A stretch of 64,000 nucleotides of DNA from NCBI RefSeq assembly GCF_012726345.1, contig NZ_PTXN01000007.1, positions 186,001 to 250,000 on the forward strand, given 5' to 3'. The notes under the pieces are model-generated. The model saw only the letters and a list, made by a program, of their open reading frames with translations, was not told the DNA's origin and made no database searches. The DNA is from Marinomonas sp. UCMA 3892 (GTDB lineage Bacteria; Pseudomonadota; Gammaproteobacteria; Pseudomonadales; Marinomonadaceae). Made by a program: the position numbers and the translations under genes. Shown in pieces: positions 15,632-26,237 of the stretch (position 1 is its first letter; the number at the start of each line of letters is the position of its first letter).

Positions 15632-18262
15632 GTGAGTGATAGTCAGGCGTCATTACGCGAAAATGTTAGGTTGCTAGGGGACTGTCTTGGCGAAAGCATG
15701 AGCAATCATTTGGGAGAGGGTTTTCTAGAAAAAGTGGAAAACATCCGGTTGCTATCGAAAAATGGACGTCAATCAGGTGACTCAGCGGCTCTTATTCAAG
15801 CCTTAGAAGCATTGGATGACAAAGAAATCGTGCCGGTTGCTAGGGCGTTTAACCAATTTTTGAACTTGTCTAATATTGCTGAACAATACCATCGAGTACA
15901 CCGCCGTCGTACTAATGAAAGTTTAGGTGTGTACCATAATCCTGTTGGTGATTTGTTAACCCGCCTTTCTAAGCAGAACTTTACTGCAGAGCAAATGATT
16001 TCATCATTGCAATCTCAATCGATTGAGCTTGTTCTGACTGCTCATCCCACAGAAGTGGTTCGTCGTTCACTAATTCGGAAATACGATAATATTTCCAGTG
16101 AGTTAGAAGCCCTTGACAAAGACAACATATTGCCATTAGAAGAAACTAAACATATTCGTCGCCTGAAAGAGATCATTACTCAAGCCTGGCATACAGACGA
16201 AATTCGTGAAGATCGTCCCACGCCAGTAGATGAGGCAAAATGGGGTTTTGCAGTTATTGAGCAATCCTTATGGCAAGCTGTACCTCGCTTTTTTCGTCAA
16301 TTAGATGAGCAATTTAGTGAATTTTCAAAAGAAGACCGTTTGCCACTCGATTTAGCACCTATTCGCTTCGCTACTTGGATGGGAGGGGATCGGGACGGTA
16401 ATCCGAATGTGACTCATAAAGTCACTAAAGAAGTGACTTTATTAGCTCGCTGGATGGCGGCTGATCTTTACATAAAAGACTTAAATGTGCTGCGTTCAGA
16501 GTTTTCTATGACGCAGTGTAATGAGGCCCTACGCGCACGTGTAGGCGATAGCGCGCAGCCTTATCGCGAAGTTTTGCGACATCTAGAAAATAAGATGTTA
16601 GCGACCAAAAACTGGGCGAAGGCCTGCCTAGATGGTAAACCAACTTCCGGTGAGGATATTTTTCTTGATATTCAAGAGCTCACCGATGACCTTATTTTGT
16701 GCTACCAGTCTTTGTTAGATTGCGGTATGAAGGTGATTGCTAATGGGTCACTACTTGATCTTATTCGTTGTGCCGCTACGTTTGGTGCGACCTTAGTTCG
16801 TTTAGATGTTCGCCAAGACGCATCTCGCCATATTGATGCCTTATCTGCAATTACCCGTTTCTATGGGCTTGGTGATTACGCAGAATGGGATGAAGCGTCT
16901 CGACAAGCTTTCTTGTTGACCGAGTTGAACTCAAAGCGTCCTCTTTTGCCTATGGAGTGGACGCCAACAGCTGAAGTGAAAGAAGTGCTCGATACTTTTG
17001 CGATGATTTCCCAAGGCCAACAGAACTCGTTCGGCTCTTATGTTATTTCAATGGCCAGTGCGCCATCGGATGTTTTGGCTGTTGCCTTAATGCTAAAAGA
17101 GTCCGGTGTTGGTTTTCCTATGCGTATTGTTCCCTTATTCGAAACCCTTGCGGATTTGGATAACGCTGAGCCTATTATCGAACAGCTATTTTCAATCCCT
17201 TGGTACAAGTCTTATATCAACGGCCGCCAAGAAGTGATGATAGGTTATTCGGATTCTGCCAAAGATGCTGGACAAATTGCCGCAACGTGGGGGCAGTATC
17301 GAGCGCAAGAGGCGCTGACTCGCCTTTGTAAAAAGCATGGTATTCATCTGACTTTGTTTCATGGTCGCGGCGGGACCGTAGGGCGTGGCGGTGGTCCAGC
17401 TCATGTAGCGATTTTGTCGCAGCCGCCAGGTTCTGTTAATGGCGCTATTCGAGTGACTGAGCAAGGTGAAATGATTCGCTTTAAATTCGGTATTCCTGAC
17501 ATCGCAGTGCGTTCTTTAGAACTTTACTGTTCTGCTGTGATGGAGGCGTCTTTGATTCCTGCTGAGCCACCAAAAGAGGAATGGCGTGCGATTATGGATG
17601 AAATGGCTGAAGTGGGGATGAATCAATATCGTTCTATTATTCGTGGTCATGAAGACTTTGTTCCTTATTTTAGAGCAACTACGCCAGAACAAGAGTTGGC
17701 TAAGTTGCCTTTAGGCTCTCGTCCTGCACGTCGTCGCTCGGATGGCGGTGTAGAGAGTTTGCGTGCCATCCCTTGGATCTTTGCTTGGATGCAAATTCGC
17801 CTTATGTTGCCCGCTTGGTTGGGTGCTGAGAGCGCTCTTCAGCAAGGTGTCGAATCTGGTAATTTGGAAAAATTACGTGAGATGCACAAGAAATGGCCGT
17901 TCTTTGGCGCTTATTTGGATATGCTCGACATGGTATTGGCAAAAGCGGAGCCAGAGATTGCTGAATACTATGAAAAGCGACTAGTAGGGGAAGAGTTGCA
18001 AGGCTTAGGGCGTTTGTTGCGAGGCAAGCTTAAGCAAGTGAGTGAGTTGGTGAAAATGCTTAAGAAGCAAGAGCGACTTATTGAAGATAATAAAACCATT
18101 CGTCAATCTATCGATGTGCGTAATCCATATATTGATCCATTGCACTATTTGCAGGCAGAACTTTTGTATCGCAGTCGAAAAGATGAAGAAAATGCTGAAG
18201 TGAATAAAGCCTTAATGATTACCATGGCTGGTATTGCGAGTGGTATGCAAAATACGGGCTAA
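15632..18262 (+). CDS. ppc: Phosphoenolpyruvate carboxylase
   Basis: Ppc carboxylates phosphoenolpyruvate to oxaloacetate, refilling the TCA cycle. The 876-residue protein contains the two family signatures, VLTAHPTEVVRRS with the catalytic His, and FHGRGGTVGRGGGP, the mobile loop in the C-terminal half, and ends in the typical NTG. It starts with GTG at 15632 with an excellent AGGAGG (15621-15626) 5 nt upstream. The 67-bp gap to mazG has no clear terminator. Length agrees with E. coli Ppc (883). Confidence 0.97.
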   Translation: MSDSQASLRENVRLLGDCLGESMSNHLGEGFLEKVENIRLLSKNGRQSGDSAALIQALEALDDKEIVPVARAFNQFLNLSNIAEQYHRVHRRRTNESLGVYHNPVGDLLTRLSKQNFTAEQMISSLQSQSIELVLTAHPTEVVRRSLIRKYDNISSELEALDKDNILPLEETKHIRRLKEIITQAWHTDEIREDRPTPVDEAKWGFAVIEQSLWQAVPRFFRQLDEQFSEFSKEDRLPLDLAPIRFATWMGGDRDGNPNVTHKVTKEVTLLARWMAADLYIKDLNVLRSEFSMTQCNEALRARVGDSAQPYREVLRHLENKMLATKNWAKACLDGKPTSGEDIFLDIQELTDDLILCYQSLLDCGMKVIANGSLLDLIRCAATFGATLVRLDVRQDASRHIDALSAITRFYGLGDYAEWDEASRQAFLLTELNSKRPLLPMEWTPTAEVKEVLDTFAMISQGQQNSFGSYVISMASAPSDVLAVALMLKESGVGFPMRIVPLFETLADLDNAEPIIEQLFSIPWYKSYINGRQEVMIGYSDSAKDAGQIAATWGQYRAQEALTRLCKKHGIHLTLFHGRGGTVGRGGGPAHVAILSQPPGSVNGAIRVTEQGEMIRFKFGIPDIAVRSLELYCSAVMEASLIPAEPPKEEWRAIMDEMAEVGMNQYRSIIRGHEDFVPYFRATTPEQELAKLPLGSRPARRRSDGGVESLRAIPWIFAWMQIRLMLPAWLGAESALQQGVESGNLEKLREMHKKWPFFGAYLDMLDMVLAKAEPEIAEYYEKRLVGEELQGLGRLLRGKLKQVSELVKMLKKQERLIEDNKTIRQSIDVRNPYIDPLHYLQAELLYRSRKDEENAEVNKALMITMAGIASGMQNTG

Positions 18263-18377
18263 TTGCAAATGTGGTTAAAGAATGCTCAATATGAGTAAGA
18301 AAATGATAAAAAAAGGCAGGTAAATTTGCATAATGGATGGCTGCTTGGGTATGCTTGGCGACCATTCAATTTTTTAG

Positions 18378-19145
<768 letters not shown>

Positions 19146-19152
19146 TTATTCA

Positions 19153-19860
19153 ATGACGGTTATTTTAGCATTAGATACATCAACGCCAGCTTGTTCAGTG
19201 GCGTTGAATATTGATGGGGTTGTGTTGGAAGACTTCCGCATGGCTCCACGCCTTCATAATGATCTGATTTTGCCCATGGTAGATCAGATTCTCAGGCAGG
19301 CTGGTTTGGCTTTGTCTGATCTAGATGCAATCGCCTTCGGCCGAGGGCCTGGGTCTTTTACGGGGCTAAGAATCAGTGCTGGGGTTGTGCAAGGCCTTGC
19401 TTTTGGTGCAGATTTGCCTGTTATCCCAGTTTCTACGCTTGCTGCCTTGTCATTGGACGGTTTTCAAAAGACGGGTAAACATAATTGGCTGGCCGCTCTT
19501 GATGCTCGTATGGGTGAAATTTACATGGGGGGGTATCGTGTCAATAAGATTGAAGGGGTTTACGAAATAGAGTCATTAATTGATGAGTGTGTTGTTAAGC
19601 CTACAGTTTTGTCTGCGTTTTCAGCTAGCTTTGATGGTGTCGGCTCTGGCTGGTGCTATGAAGATGCTTTAAAACCACTACTTCCTAGTCATCCTACTCA
19701 TATTTTAACTGACCTAGCACCTCGTGCAGCTTGCATTGCTGAATTGGCTCTCTTGTTATTTAAAAAAGGTGAAATGGTGTCTGCTTATGATGCTATTCCA
19801 ACTTATTTAAGGGATGAAATTAGCTGGGAAAAACAGGCTCCGCGTATAGGGAAGCGTTAG
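19153..19860 (+). CDS. tsaB: tRNA threonylcarbamoyladenosine biosynthesis protein TsaB
   Basis: TsaB is the scaffold partner of TsaD (with TsaE) in making t6A at position 37 of ANN-decoding tRNAs. The 235-residue protein has an ASKHA-like N-terminus (ILALDTSTPACSVAL) and the conserved RGPGSFTGLRI motif, with a DARMGEIYMG segment after it. Older name yeaZ. It is sandwiched between adk (7 bp) and uppP (4 bp), so it is probably cotranscribed with both. Confidence 0.95.
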   Translation: MTVILALDTSTPACSVALNIDGVVLEDFRMAPRLHNDLILPMVDQILRQAGLALSDLDAIAFGRGPGSFTGLRISAGVVQGLAFGADLPVIPVSTLAALSLDGFQKTGKHNWLAALDARMGEIYMGGYRVNKIEGVYEIESLIDECVVKPTVLSAFSASFDGVGSGWCYEDALKPLLPSHPTHILTDLAPRAACIAELALLLFKKGEMVSAYDAIPTYLRDEISWEKQAPRIGKR

Positions 19861-19864
19861 TTAT

Positions 19865-20665
19865 ATGTTGTGGTACCACATCGTTTTTTTGGCAGTTATT
19901 CAAGGATTAACAGAGTTTCTGCCTATCTCCAGTTCTGCTCATTTAATTCTTCCTGCGCAATTGCTAAATTGGTCTGATCAAGGGTTGGCGTTTGATGTTG
20001 CTGTGCATGTAGGAACGTTAATCGCCATTGTTGGTTATTTCAGAAAAGACATAGTGCAGATCGTTGTAGCTTGGTTTGTTTCTCTTAGGGACAGACGTTC
20101 AACATCGGATAGTCGTTTGGCCTGGTGGATCTGCATTGCCACTTTGCCAGCTTGTGTTGCTGGCCTAGTATTTGATGACTTTATTAGTACGAACTTGCGT
20201 TCTTTAGAAGTGATTGCCTATACCACGATTGGCTTTGGTGTTTTGCTTTGGTTGTCAGATCTATATGGTACTTCTCAGAAGACTGAACAAGATTTTGGTT
20301 TGAAAAGTGTGCTTTATATTGGCTTTGCTCAAGCGCTTGCTTTAATTCCAGGAACCTCTCGTTCAGGTATTACAATGACGGCAGCCCGTTTCCTCGGTTT
20401 TAGTCGAGAATGCGCGGCTCGTTTTTCATTTTTATTGTCGATTCCGCTTATTCTAGCGGCAGGTGGTCTGAAATCGATTGAGTTGGTGTCATCTGATATT
20501 GCTGTTGATTGGGGCAGTATTCTAATGGGAGTTATCCTATCTGCAATCAGTGCCTATCTTTGTATTTACCTGTTCTTAAAATGGCTTAATAAAATTGGCT
20601 TTTTCCCATTCTTCATTTATCGATTAGTTTTGGGTGCCATTCTTTTGCTAATTGTTTATATATAA
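19865..20665 (+). CDS. uppP: Undecaprenyl-diphosphatase
   Basis: UppP (BacA) dephosphorylates undecaprenyl pyrophosphate at the inner membrane, recycling the lipid carrier for peptidoglycan and O-antigen synthesis. The 266-residue polytopic protein has the two family motifs: LTEFLPISSSAHLILP near the N-terminus with the catalytic Glu, and PGTSRSGITMTAARFLG in the second half, with several hydrophobic helices around them. The start is ATG at 19865, just after tsaB. The following 197 bp before rsmJ have no gene. Confidence 0.96.
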   Translation: MLWYHIVFLAVIQGLTEFLPISSSAHLILPAQLLNWSDQGLAFDVAVHVGTLIAIVGYFRKDIVQIVVAWFVSLRDRRSTSDSRLAWWICIATLPACVAGLVFDDFISTNLRSLEVIAYTTIGFGVLLWLSDLYGTSQKTEQDFGLKSVLYIGFAQALALIPGTSRSGITMTAARFLGFSRECAARFSFLLSIPLILAAGGLKSIELVSSDIAVDWGSILMGVILSAISAYLCIYLFLKWLNKIGFFPFFIYRLVLGAILLLIVYI

Positions 20666-20862
20666 AAGAGATCTTCAAAGTTCTTTATTTACTACAGGTA
20701 CTTTGGTTGTTGCTGGAAAGCTGGTTTATTGATATGCAAAAAAGCTTCTATACTTTAGATGCTTTTTCTATTTTTACTTCTATAAATGCCCCATTATTTC
20801 GCATACATGATTGAGTGCAGATTCGCGAATTGACTCTTGTTTAATGATTTTTGGAGAGACCC

Positions 20863-21657
20863 TTGCTTAATTCCATTGCCGTGGCAACAACAGATAAGTT
20901 TTTGGAGTCTGAGTCTAGATTATTGGCTAAGTCCTTAAACCTTGATTTTTTGTTTTTAAATGAGCCGTTAAAATTTGTATCTAAATACGACTACGTATTA
21001 TTAAAAACATCCGATGGCATTGGGGTTGCTAAAACAGGCAAAGGGGCTCCGAAGCCAGTATATGTAGATTTTACCTCTGGTGCTGTCGATCATAGAAGAC
21101 GGTTTGGAGGAGGGAAAGGGCAAGATATTGCTAAAGCGGTTGGACTTAATAAGCGCGCAAACTTATCTGTGCTGGATGCGACAGCTGGCTTGGGGCGTGA
21201 TGCTTTTGTATTGGCTTGCCTTGGTTGCTCGGTTTCTCTGTGTGAGCGTGTGGGTTTTGTGAGAGCTATGTTGGAAGACGGTTTGTACAGAGCCTCTTTT
21301 CATCATGAAGTGGCTGAGATCGTTGCTAATATGTCTTTGCTTGCTATCGATATCATTGATATCGACGAACAAGATAGGTTTGATGTGGTGTATTTGGATC
21401 CTATGTATCCACATACTGATAAATCGTCAGCTGCAGCCAAAAAAGAAATGGCTTTTTTTAGGGATTTGGTGGGAAAGGATTTAGATGCTGATAGCTTATT
21501 GGCTTACGCATTACGTCTGGCGGAATATAGGGTTGTAGTGAAACGCCCTAAAGGCGCTCCATTTTTAGATAACTCTGAGCCAACTTATCAATTAGAAGGA
21601 AAGTCAGGTCGATTTGATATCTATGTTTTAAAATCACTCGACTCGCTTTCTGCTTAG
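20863..21657 (+). CDS. rsmJ: 16S rRNA (guanine-1516 N2)-methyltransferase
   Basis: RsmJ methylates G1516 of 16S rRNA. The 264-residue protein has the SAM-binding motif [16 protein letters not shown], a conserved CER after it, and the catalytic-type [10 protein letters not shown]. The N-terminal [12 protein letters not shown] segment, followed by HRRRFGGG, also fits the family. The start is placed at TTG 20863: GGAGAG at 20853-20858 is spaced 4 nt from it, whereas the upstream in-frame TTG at 20851 overlaps that site. The convergent slyX gene ends 11 bp downstream. Confidence 0.93.
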   Translation: MLNSIAVATTDKFLESESRLLAKSLNLDFLFLNEPLKFVSKYDYVLLKTSDGIGVAKTGKGAPKPVYVDFTSGAVDHRRRFGGGKGQDIAKAVGLNKRANLSVLDATAGLGRDAFVLACLGCSVSLCERVGFVRAMLEDGLYRASFHHEVAEIVANMSLLAIDIIDIDEQDRFDVVYLDPMYPHTDKSSAAAKKEMAFFRDLVGKDLDADSLLAYALRLAEYRVVVKRPKGAPFLDNSEPTYQLEGKSGRFDIYVLKSLDSLSA

Positions 21658-21668
21658 TATATTATTTA

Positions 21669-21881
21669 TTAATAGTGAGGTGGTCGGTCGCCATCATGAA
21701 TAGGCTGTTGTTGGCGATAAGACTCTAGCTGATTTCCTAATAGAACCAATTTTTCTTTCATCAATAGCATGTCTTTTTGCTGACTGATAAGCGCCTGATT
21801 TAAACTATCAATCGTGTCTTCTTGAAATTGTAGTTTGAATTCTAATTCGTCGATACGTTGATTGATTTGTGAGGTGTTCAT
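21669..21881 (-). CDS. slyX: SlyX family coiled-coil protein
   Basis: A 70-residue protein that is almost entirely one predicted coiled coil (IDELEFKLQFQEDTIDSLN), ending in the SlyX-typical basic/proline tail with PPHY as the last residues. SlyX is conserved in many Gammaproteobacteria but has no established function. It is convergent with rsmJ, and the 289 bp on its upstream side are shared with the divergent cold-shock-domain gene. Confidence 0.88.
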   Translation of the reverse strand: MNTSQINQRIDELEFKLQFQEDTIDSLNQALISQQKDMLLMKEKLVLLGNQLESYRQQQPIHDGDRPPHY

Positions 21882-22170
21882 AGATACCTTCTGTGTGTTA
21901 ACCTTACTAGGCTAAATTCGTATTTAATGAGCGATTCTATACAAAAACATGACGCAAGTATTGGTCATTTAGAATGTAAGAGTGGCGTGAAAATTGCTCT
22001 CATAAAGAAGTTGGGTATTTTACTACGATCTTCTTTAGCTTCACATGGTGATTTCAGCAAGAGTTTAGTAAAAATATTCATTTATTCACGTTTGTACTAA
22101 CACAGAGCTTATTTTTTTAGAAATAGCTTTGCTTCACAATAATATTTAATTTGATAAGAGATATACTTTT

Positions 22171-22641
22171 ATGAATGATCATCAGGATAATGTTTCGCGT
22201 AATAAAGGGTCTTCTGTTGGTTCCGGTTTGTTTTCGTTGCGCACATTTATAGTTAGCCTCGTTATTGCTTTGATCGTACCTCTGCTTTTAGCTGGGGTGT
22301 TGAAAGAGGAGATGGGCACAAATTTCCTAGTATATTTTGGCTTTGTTCTAGTATCTGTTTATGTCGGTGCTATGGTAAGCCAGGCTAGTTCTGCCGGTTA
22401 TGATTCTGAGTCTGAAGAAGACGAAGATGATGATCGTGAGCAAGGAACTGTTAAGTGGTTCAATTCTTCAAAAGGTTTTGGTTTTTTAACTATGGAAAAT
22501 GGTGATGATGTGTTTGTTCATTACCGTGCTATCCGTGGTCGTGGTCGCCGCTTCTTGGTTGAAGGTCAGTTAGTTCGCTTTTATGTCACTGAAGGTGAGA
22601 AAGGCAAGCAAGCTGAAAATGTATCTATTATTCGCGGTTAA
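22171..22641 (+). CDS. Membrane-anchored cold-shock-domain protein
   Basis: The 156-residue protein joins a membrane anchor to a nucleic-acid-binding domain. Residues 24-44 and 52-70 are hydrophobic and likely form a helical hairpin that leaves both ends in the cytoplasm. Residues 78-90 are a strongly acidic linker ([13 protein letters not shown]). Residues 91-156 form a complete cold-shock domain with GTVKWFN, RNP1-like KGFGFL (101-106) and RNP2-like DVFVHY (113-118). CspA-type proteins are soluble and about 70 residues long, so the tether is unusual. It would hold an RNA or single-stranded-DNA chaperone at the inner membrane. tpx follows after 22 bp; the 289 bp upstream contain no other gene and could include a long 5' leader. 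Confidence 0.85.
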   Translation: MNDHQDNVSRNKGSSVGSGLFSLRTFIVSLVIALIVPLLLAGVLKEEMGTNFLVYFGFVLVSVYVGAMVSQASSAGYDSESEEDEDDDREQGTVKWFNSSKGFGFLTMENGDDVFVHYRAIRGRGRRFLVEGQLVRFYVTEGEKGKQAENVSIIRG

Positions 22642-22663
22642 TTTTTCAAATTAAGAGGTTTTT

Positions 22664-23161
22664 ATGGCAACGGTAACATTAAAAGGTAACCCTTTTGAAA
22701 CAGTGGGTACTCTCCCTGCTGTGGGTTCTATCGCTCCTGCGTTTGAACTTGTTAAAACAGATTTGTCTGTCGCTACATTGGCGGATTATCAAGGCACTAA
22801 ATTAGTGCTAAATATTTTTCCTTCTGTTGATACGCCAACGTGTGCAACATCTGTTCGTAAATTCAACGAATCTGCGGCTTCTTTGAAAGGTGTAAATGTG
22901 CTTTGCGTATCTGCGGATTTGCCTTTTGCAGCAGCACGTTTTTGTGGCGCTGAAGGTATTGATAATGTAGATACGGGATCAACTTTCCGCTCTACATTTG
23001 GTGATGATTACGGTCTTGCTTTTGCAACTGGTCCCCTAACAGGTTTGCTGTCTCGTGCTGTTGTGGTATTGGATGAGCAGGGCACAGTGATTTACACTGA
23101 ACAAGTTGCTGAAACTGCCGATGAGCCAAACTATGAAGCAGCATTGGCTGTATTGGCTTAA
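22664..23161 (+). CDS. tpx: Thiol peroxidase, atypical 2-Cys peroxiredoxin
   Basis: Tpx reduces alkyl and hydrogen peroxides with electrons from thioredoxin. The 165-residue protein has the peroxidatic Cys60 in VDTPTCATSVRKFN and resolving Cys94 in LPFAAARFCGAEG, spaced as in E. coli Tpx. The N-terminus (VTLKGNPFETVGTLPAVGS) is also typical. A well-placed AAGAGG precedes the ATG, and a strong terminator follows. Confidence 0.97.
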   Translation: MATVTLKGNPFETVGTLPAVGSIAPAFELVKTDLSVATLADYQGTKLVLNIFPSVDTPTCATSVRKFNESAASLKGVNVLCVSADLPFAAARFCGAEGIDNVDTGSTFRSTFGDDYGLAFATGPLTGLLSRAVVVLDEQGTVIYTEQVAETADEPNYEAALAVLA

Positions 23162-23172
23162 TCTAGCAATGT

Positions 23173-23212
23173 AAAAAGGCCGCTTCCAAGTGAATTGGAA
23201 GCGGCCTTTTTT
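23173..23212. terminator. Bidirectional intrinsic terminator between tpx and panD
   Basis: A perfect 17-bp stem (23173-23189 with 23195-23211) closes a 5-nt loop. It has A5 on the left and T5-6 on the right, so it can terminate tpx on the plus strand and panD on the minus strand. Confidence 0.93.
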
Positions 23213-23277
23213 GTCTTTAAATTAAAGAGCTTTTGAACTCAATAAAGTAATCTTGCTCTTTAATGAAAATGCTTGGG

Positions 23278-23658
23278 TTAATCTTTTTGTACCGGAATTG
23301 TGTTAGTAGTACGTTCAACACTATTATCTTTGTTTAAATAGACTAATTTGGGTTTGAACTCATCGGCTTCAGCTTCGTTCATTTGTCCATAAGCGGCAAT
23401 GATGACACGATCACCAACCTGTACTTTTCTAGCTGCGGCTCCATTCATTGAAATGGTGCCAGAGCCAGATTCGGCTAGTATTACGTAAGTGTGAAAGCGC
23501 TCGCCGTTATCAACGTTGTAGATATCGATTTGTTCAAATTCTCTAAAACCAGCGAGTTCTACAAGGTCTTTGTCTATGGCGCAAGAGCCGTCATACCAAA
23601 GCTCTGCTTGGGTAACGCTAGCCATATGGAGTTTGCCTTTAAGAAGTGTAATTTGCAT
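23278..23658 (-). CDS. panD: Aspartate 1-decarboxylase (pyruvoyl enzyme)
   Basis: PanD makes beta-alanine from aspartate for pantothenate and CoA. The 126-residue proenzyme has the self-cleavage site Gly24-Ser25 in YDGSCAID, whose serine becomes the pyruvoyl cofactor, and the [14 protein letters not shown]-terminus typical of PanD. The [19 protein letters not shown] segment is also characteristic. It stands alone, away from panB and panC, convergent with tpx across a shared terminator. Confidence 0.96.
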   Translation of the reverse strand: MQITLLKGKLHMASVTQAELWYDGSCAIDKDLVELAGFREFEQIDIYNVDNGERFHTYVILAESGSGTISMNGAAARKVQVGDRVIIAAYGQMNEAEADEFKPKLVYLNKDNSVERTTNTIPVQKD

Positions 23659-23725
23659 GTGTTAGGTCTCTATAATTGTTGCTATGTCGCATTTTTGCTT
23701 TTTGGGGCTACTTTTATTTGTTGAG

Positions 23726-24103
23726 TTAATTCCAAATAAATGGGCCTTCTTCGTGGCTATTTATACGCCACCATTGGTCTGGATCTTGGTTGCTTTCCTC
23801 TTCCCATCCTTGAAAGTTGCAACGTACTTCACAGTTTAGGGATTTGAATGCTTGTCTAGCACAAGCTATATCGTCTTCCCAAGGGGTTTTGTCTGAATCG
23901 AACCATATAGAGGTAAAGCGCTTGCCTGCTGCTTGCTCTAAAATAGTTACCTCAATCTCGTTATCATTAGATGTAATGATGACTTTTGAGCAGAGTGGTG
24001 ATGGGCTACTTTTTTTGACTAGAGTGAATGTATTTTCTAGCCAGGAAATGATCTTTTCTGTCGGGCAGGACAATACATATATTTCAATGTCGGCTTGCTG
24101 CAT
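23726..24103 (-). CDS. Hypothetical protein, family not recognised
   Basis: A 125-residue soluble, acidic protein with no signal peptide. It begins MQQADIEIYVLSC and ends in a Trp-rich stretch (WWRINSHEEGPFIWN). The middle predicts beta strands (KVIITSNDNEIEVTILEQ) and a helix (DDIACARQAFKSLN). Four cysteines (13, 38, 81, 95) are scattered without a metal-site pattern. It starts 4 bp after the next upstream gene on the same strand (24108-24374), so the two probably form a unit. An overlapping plus-strand frame at 23817-24155 looks like a shadow. I cannot assign a function. Confidence 0.65.
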   Translation of the reverse strand: MQQADIEIYVLSCPTEKIISWLENTFTLVKKSSPSPLCSKVIITSNDNEIEVTILEQAAGKRFTSIWFDSDKTPWEDDIACARQAFKSLNCEVRCNFQGWEEESNQDPDQWWRINSHEEGPFIWN

Positions 24104-24107
24104 CGTT

Positions 24108-24374
24108 CTAATCCTTCTTTTTAATCATGTGGTAAATTCTGAGAACACTCATTGATAAATAGCCAATGAGTGTCCATAGTACGCCGCAACCCGCAAGTAT
24201 CAGTCCAAATATCGCAATAATCTCTTGAGCAAGAGACTCAACGACAACACGATCAGCTACCATAAGCATCAGAACGCCAAAGACGAAAATTAATCCGCCT
24301 TGGATCATCTTGATAAGTGCAACTCTAGGGTTATTGCCTAGTTTCATTGCTAATTTATGTATTGCGTTTCTCAT
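24108..24374 (-). CDS. Small two-helix membrane protein, function unknown
   Basis: An 88-residue protein with two strongly hydrophobic segments (about residues 21-40 and 50-73) between basic ends, so it is likely an inner-membrane hairpin with cytoplasmic termini. The C-terminus is lysine-rich (MIKKKD). It lies 29 bp downstream of dapE and 4 bp upstream of the 125-residue unknown gene, all on the minus strand, consistent with one transcript. No family recognised. Confidence 0.65.
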   Translation of the reverse strand: MRNAIHKLAMKLGNNPRVALIKMIQGGLIFVFGVLMLMVADRVVVESLAQEIIAIFGLILAGCGVLWTLIGYLSMSVLRIYHMIKKKD

Positions 24375-24403
24375 TTGGATGCTGGCCTATGCTCTCTTTC
24401 AGG

Positions 24404-25549
<1,146 letters not shown>

Positions 25550-25625
25550 TTACCTTTGTATTGGTTTTCGCTACCTTATGGAAGATTCTGTTACTATAAC
25601 AGGAGATTCAAATAAAGGTGGAGTT

Positions 25626-25829
25626 ATGAAATTAGGTGTCGTTGTTTTTTTGGGTTTGATTTCCTCTGGCTGTAGTCTTTTTCAGCAGCCAGTTATTCAG
25701 GAGTCGTATTTTGTCCCAGTGATCCGTTCGGATGTTTCCTCTTCGGGCTATACGCCAACAGTGACACCTATGTCGGCACCTAAGTCTAATAGAGAAAGGC
25801 CGCGTATTTACACGCCTGTTTTGCGCTAA
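25626..25829 (+). CDS. Small lipoprotein, function unknown
   Basis: A 67-residue protein starting MKLGVVVFLGLISSGC, where SSGC is a lipobox and Cys16 the acylation site. The mature part is Ser/Pro-rich with basic residues (SAPKSNRERPRIYTPVLR). The frame is open further upstream, but AAAGGTGGAG at 25614-25623 and the signal peptide set the start at ATG 25626. It is divergent from dapE, with 79 bp between them, and convergent with yffB, overlapping it by 4 bp. Ser17 at +2 predicts outer-membrane sorting. No family recognised. Confidence 0.7.
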   Translation: MKLGVVVFLGLISSGCSLFQQPVIQESYFVPVIRSDVSSSGYTPTVTPMSAPKSNRERPRIYTPVLR

Positions 25830-26170
25830 AGTAGTTTTTGCGCATAACTTTCTGCATCGAAGCCTAAATAAACAGATTCTTTAACCGTTAGTAAAGGACG
25901 CTTAATAATAGAAGGCTGAGCTATCATAATATGGACGGCGTTATTATTGTCCATGGTGGCTTTTGTTTCTTCATCCAGTTTGCGCCAAGTTGTGCCACGC
26001 TTATTGATGATGTTGTCCCATCCTAGTTCATCTACCCAAGCTTTTGCTGTGGCTTCATCTAAGCCTTCTTTTTTATAATCATGAAAACTGTATTCTAGAT
26101 TGTTGGCATCTAGCCAGCGAAAAGCTTTTTTCATGGTGTCACAGTTTTTGATACCAAATATTTTAATCAT
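25826..26170 (-). CDS. yffB: ArsC/Spx-family protein (YffB-like)
   Basis: A 114-residue thioredoxin-fold protein of the ArsC/Spx family. It starts MIKIFGIKNCDTMKKAFRWL with a single N-terminal Cys10 rather than a CxxC pair, and has the family segment SIIKRPLLTVKE. Spx itself binds RNA polymerase in Firmicutes, and the reductase ArsC uses glutathione; the YffB subgroup has no firm role beyond glutathione binding. Its place beside dapE matches the E. coli dapE-yffB neighbourhood and supports the name. The 3' end overlaps the convergent lipoprotein gene by 4 bp. Confidence 0.88.
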   Translation of the reverse strand: MIKIFGIKNCDTMKKAFRWLDANNLEYSFHDYKKEGLDEATAKAWVDELGWDNIINKRGTTWRKLDEETKATMDNNNAVHIMIAQPSIIKRPLLTVKESVYLGFDAESYAQKLL

Positions 26171-26185
26171 GTTTGCCCCCGCATT

Positions 26186-26230
26186 GCGCCATTTTGAAGG
26201 TAATCAAAATGGCGCTTTTTGGTTTTTTTT
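26186..26230 (+). terminator. Plus-strand terminator hairpin between dapD and yffB
   Basis: A perfect 12-bp stem (GCGCCATTTTGA with TCAAAATGGCGC) closes a 6-nt loop and is followed on the plus strand by TTTTTGGTTTTTTTT. The flanking genes are both on the minus strand, so the T tract faces the wrong way for dapD. It would stop plus-strand transcription coming from the small lipoprotein gene through yffB. Confidence 0.75.
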
Positions 26231-26237
26231 ATCGCTA

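Noticed and set aside
20729..20754. Promoter TTGATA/TATACT before rsmJ
   Set aside because: The spacer is only 14 bp, too short for a standard sigma-70 promoter.
23817..24155. 112-residue plus-strand frame opposite the unknown 125-residue gene
   Set aside because: No ribosome-binding site, and the minus-strand frame has better spacing with its neighbour. Some doubt remains because neither protein is recognised.
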